Shown here in pieces: positions 31,675 through 34,444 of a DNA stretch of 34,444 nucleotides. A model generated the notes under the pieces. It ran no database searches, was not told the DNA's origin, and saw only the letters and a program-made list of their open reading frames with translations. The stretch is taken from the NCBI GenBank assembly GCA_945870985.1, contig CAMBUH010000008.1, forward strand, positions 1 through 34,444, in the 5' to 3' direction. Numbering within the stretch: the first letter of the stretch is position 1; every line of letters starts with the position of its first letter. A program made the translations under genes and the position numbers. This stretch comes from Chitinophaga pinensis (GTDB lineage: Bacteria > Bacteroidota > Bacteroidia > Chitinophagales > Chitinophagaceae).

Positions 31675-34256
31675 GCAGAATTACGCGCTGCGTTGATGAT
31701 GCCAAACATGGTTCGGGTAACTAGTTTTTCCAGCACCTCTCTGGTTTCGGCGTCTATCGCGGGCTGTTGTAAACGATGCAAGGCATATTGCTGAATGGTT
31801 AGCAGTGGCAATACAATGGTATCACGCAATTGAATACTTGCCCGGCCGGTTTTGTCATCCTGCATCAATTCTCGACTATCACTTAGTTCTAGCACTAATT
31901 GTTGTGTGAGGTCGAATTCCTGTTTAATCAACTGCCAAATAGCACCAAACTGTGAATCGTACTGAACATTTTGTGTGAGGGCAAAATACGACTTTAGCAT
32001 GCTCATCATGCTATTATCGATGAGGGTTTTGAAGAATAATACATTCTTAAACAAGCTTTTCATATCTGCCCAGCAGGCCTTGTCTTTCATATGTTGCAGA
32101 GCGGTTCCCACCCCAAAAAATCCCGGAACATTTTGTTTCAATTGACTCCAGCTACCAACAAATGGAACTGCGCGAAGGTCTTCGAATCGAAGTTCAGTCT
32201 GGCCGCCACGTTTGGCGGGCCGACTGGCGATATTAGTTTTGCTATAATAGTTTAGGGGGCTAAATGTTTGCAGGTACGGAAGAAATAGGGGATTACATTT
32301 AAATGATTGATAGGCGGCATAACTAACTTCCCCCAGTTCGTTTAGCAGGTTTCGTTCGTGTTGAGAGAGTTGAGGTTTTTGCGAGTTAAAAATTTCGTTA
32401 CGAATTCCGGCAGAAAGCAGTTGTTCGAGATTGTATTGTGAAGATTGGATGGTGCCGAAATTAGAGGTGATGGTTTGTCCCTGAATAGTTAATTGAATTT
32501 CTTCGTTTTCAATCAAGTTACCTTGGGATGCGTAAAACTGGTGGGTTTTTCCTCCTCCTCTGGAGGGCGGGCCTCCTCTTCCATCAAAGAAGCTGGCTTT
32601 GATATTGTATTTATTAGAGATGGCGGTAAGGTTTTCTTTGGCACGGTAAATGCTCCAATTAGCTTGCAGGTAGCCACCATCTTTGGTGCCATCGCTGAAT
32701 CCCAGCATTATGGTTTGTTGCTGATTTCTTAGTTTCAGATGATCGCTATAAAGCGGGTAGCGGTAGAGCGCTTCCATAATTTTTTCTGCTTCCTGTAAAT
32801 CATCAATGGTTTCGAACAGGGGAATGATGTCAACTGTTAGTTTCTGTGATTCCCATCCACATAGTGTAAACAGGGCCATTACTTCCAGCACATTTACAGC
32901 ACTTTGGCAATTGCTGATGATGTAGCGATGGCAACCGGATACTTCATTGTTTACCTGAATGTCTGCGATGGCATAGATGCTTTCGAGGGTATCTCGGGCT
33001 ATTCCGGGTTCGAACAGTTCGGCTTCCAGTTGTCCGTGCAGGGTTCCCAGCCAGGTTATTTTTTCCGTTTCGGAGAGGGAAGTATAGTTGTCTGGCAGAA
33101 TTCGGGCATAGTATTTTTGTTTACACTGGCGATCTAGTTCGAGTAATACCTGAGTATGAATACGGCTATCTTGCCTGATATCGAGGGAGGCAAAATGGGT
33201 GCCGAAGATGCGTACTTTATTTATCAGGTTATCGAGTTGCGGCAGGTAGAGTGAATGGTGGTATTGAACAATAAAATCTCGGATGGCAGTAAGTTTTTCT
33301 AGCAAGCTGGTTTTTGTGATGCGTTCAGCTTCCGAGGGGCGAAAAACATTTTCATAAAGTAGCGATTCTACTTCTGTAACCAATTGTTCAACGTTGGAGA
33401 AGGTAAGGCGGCGCTTTAGTTTTCGAATATCGCGGTAATAGCATACGATTATGGCACTGCGAAGTGCTTCTGCTACTTTGCGGGTAGTGGCGGCATCAAC
33501 AAATGGGTTACCATCCCGATCTCCTCCTGGCCAAAACCCTAATTGAATAAACGGATTATCGCCGTTATATTCACCCTCAAAAATTTCTCTGTTAATGAAG
33601 GAATAAATATTTCCTATTGAGTGGTAAAAAATATTTTCCAGGTACCACATGAGGTTAACTGCTTCGTCGTAGGGGGTGGGTTGTTTTTTATTAAAGAAGG
33701 GGGTAAGTCCTAATTGTTGGATATATGAGTTGATGGTTGGGAAATCGTTTTTACTGATAGCATCCTGCATATCGTGAATAATTCCCAGCACAGTACCGGG
33801 ATAAAACTGGGTGGGATGTGCGGTTAATACGATGCGAACAGAGAATTTTTTCAGTTTATTTTTGAGGGCTTGGGTTTTCCCAGAAAAATTGGCTTCATTT
33901 AACAAAGCGGTAAGTGTACCCGGTCCATACATGTTATTGGTACTGGTAAAAGCGGCATCTTCAATGGCATCGAATAAAACCACCTGCCGTTCTATGTATT
34001 GGGTAAATTTGAACAGGCGATTTAGTTTTTCGGCATTGGTGGAAACCTGGGTATGTTTGGCAAAAAAGTGGTCGACAATTTCGGTGGCGCTTTTTCCATC
34101 TTCCATCCCTTCTTTACAGGATTGAAGCAATAGAGGAAGCAGGGCGCCCACATTGGCTATGCCGGAGAAGGGGAGTGCGGCAAAGAGGCTGTTATAGATG
34201 ATGTATTTGTCGGCTACATTTCTTTTAAATTGATGAATATATTGAGAGGAGGGCAT
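31671..34256 (-). CDS. ppc: Phosphoenolpyruvate carboxylase
   Basis: Counting from the ATG at 34256 (MPSSQYIHQFKRNV) the protein has about 861 residues. The upstream extension to 34355 is basic and unlike other PEPCs, so I reject it. Catalytic motifs are VLTAHPTQF (with Gln where most enzymes have Glu), GFWPGGDRDGNPFVDA, GFSDGTKDGGYLQANW, FFDGRGGPPSRGGG, and LRAVPFVGSWSQLKQNVPGFFGVGTAL. It fixes bicarbonate onto PEP to give oxaloacetate for the TCA cycle. The C-terminus is RNSA instead of the usual xNTG; the terminal Gly is otherwise nearly invariant. It is convergent with the DNA glycosylase. A 45-bp palindromic repeat lies 110 bp upstream. Confidence 0.95.
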   Translation of the reverse strand: MPSSQYIHQFKRNVADKYIIYNSLFAALPFSGIANVGALLPLLLQSCKEGMEDGKSATEIVDHFFAKHTQVSTNAEKLNRLFKFTQYIERQVVLFDAIEDAAFTSTNNMYGPGTLTALLNEANFSGKTQALKNKLKKFSVRIVLTAHPTQFYPGTVLGIIHDMQDAISKNDFPTINSYIQQLGLTPFFNKKQPTPYDEAVNLMWYLENIFYHSIGNIYSFINREIFEGEYNGDNPFIQLGFWPGGDRDGNPFVDAATTRKVAEALRSAIIVCYYRDIRKLKRRLTFSNVEQLVTEVESLLYENVFRPSEAERITKTSLLEKLTAIRDFIVQYHHSLYLPQLDNLINKVRIFGTHFASLDIRQDSRIHTQVLLELDRQCKQKYYARILPDNYTSLSETEKITWLGTLHGQLEAELFEPGIARDTLESIYAIADIQVNNEVSGCHRYIISNCQSAVNVLEVMALFTLCGWESQKLTVDIIPLFETIDDLQEAEKIMEALYRYPLYSDHLKLRNQQQTIMLGFSDGTKDGGYLQANWSIYRAKENLTAISNKYNIKASFFDGRGGPPSRGGGKTHQFYASQGNLIENEEIQLTIQGQTITSNFGTIQSSQYNLEQLLSAGIRNEIFNSQKPQLSQHERNLLNELGEVSYAAYQSFKCNPLFLPYLQTFSPLNYYSKTNIASRPAKRGGQTELRFEDLRAVPFVGSWSQLKQNVPGFFGVGTALQHMKDKACWADMKSLFKNVLFFKTLIDNSMMSMLKSYFALTQNVQYDSQFGAIWQLIKQEFDLTQQLVLELSDSRELMQDDKTGRASIQLRDTIVLPLLTIQQYALHRLQQPAIDAETREVLEKLVTRTMFGIINAARNSA

Positions 34257-34365
34257 AAGTGGTTGGTTGTGAATGCGCAGGGTTTGTTTGCGGTGGTTTC
34301 GGTGCTTAAAGATAGCCTGAAAAAAAATAGCCGGAAGGAGCGTCTGCAAAATCAACTCTTTTAAC

Positions 34366-34410
34366 TTTTGGAAAGTTCAGAACTTTCCAAAAGTTCTGAA
34401 CTTTCCAAAA
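34366..34410. repeat. 45-bp near-perfect palindrome with nested repeats
   Basis: The 45 bases form 21-bp perfect arms around CCA. The first 27 bases are themselves a perfect palindrome: TTTTGGAAAGTTC, A, then its complement GAACTTTCCAAAA. GAACTTTCCAAAA then recurs directly after GTTCT. Several alternative hairpins can form. It lies upstream of the PEP carboxylase start, close to the window edge, so it may be a terminator for an unseen gene, a dispersed palindromic element, or a regulatory structure. Confidence 0.8.
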
Positions 34411-34444
34411 ACTAAGGTTATCATTTTTTTTAATGCGTTAAACT

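Noticed and set aside
34257-34355. N-terminal extension of PEP carboxylase in the ORF track
   Set aside because: The 33 extra residues are basic and do not resemble PEPC starts; MPSSQYIHQF is the plausible beginning.
1-34444. CRISPR arrays, tRNA/rRNA genes, transposases, toxin-antitoxin or phage-defence genes
   Set aside because: I looked for spaced direct repeats, clover-leaf patterns and characteristic proteins and found none, so no defence or mobile system is claimed.

Overview
The window looks like chromosomal DNA from a member of the Bacteroidota, most likely near the Chitinophagaceae. The grounds are a PorZ-type protein with a type IX secretion sorting tail, families largely confined to this phylum (DUF4836, DUF5606, DUF4369-TlpA), phylum-style -7 boxes (TAnnTTTG) before several genes, and little sign of Shine-Dalgarno sites. 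I see no tRNA, rRNA, CRISPR array, prophage, plasmid gene or intact insertion sequence. Most genes are housekeeping or cell-envelope genes. No taxonomic search could be run, so the lineage is an inference.

Layout. The left edge (2-1633, +) is the 3' part of a YncE-like propeller/phosphoesterase gene. It runs head-on into a minus-strand block (1644-10670): a periplasmic GH3 + serine beta-lactamase-fold fusion, a DUF4836 lipoprotein, an ABC ATPase/FtsX-type permease pair, and PorZ. Upstream of that block lies DUF5606 with its own terminator, then the only large gene-free stretch (11195-11709), which holds an orphan hairpin and two copies of a 12-bp palindrome. From 11710 to 17226 come an exported RidA-like protein, a DsbA-family oxidoreductase, a DegT-type (KdnA-like) sugar aminotransferase with a small membrane protein, a small secreted protein, and rpoN (sigma-54) coupled to a PAP2-like membrane protein. 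Next are an AI-2E-type transporter (-) and an MMPL/RND exporter (+).

From 20671 to 28106 the minus strand carries a TlpA-like thioredoxin lipoprotein, gatB, a DUF1028 protein, a tandem-PDZ protein and alaS, so two translation genes (gatB, alaS) alternate with envelope genes. Divergent from alaS are an M23 peptidase and a small membrane protein. The right end has a prohibitin-family protein, an NTF2-like exported protein, an AlkA-type DNA glycosylase and phosphoenolpyruvate carboxylase. A 45-bp near-perfect palindrome lies just upstream of the latter.

Functional themes are the cell envelope (PorZ, GH3/beta-lactamase fusion, M23 peptidase, lipoproteins, transporters), translation (gatB, alaS), DNA repair, anaplerosis (PEP carboxylase) and global transcription (rpoN). 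I did not find a convincing new multi-gene system. The items most worth a second look are the ABC ATPase with several altered nucleotide-binding motifs, the exported NagZ-like/beta-lactamase fusion, the structured gene-free region at 11.2-11.7 kb, the palindromic repeat at 34.37-34.41 kb, and candidate promoters placed so close to start codons that mRNAs could be leaderless.
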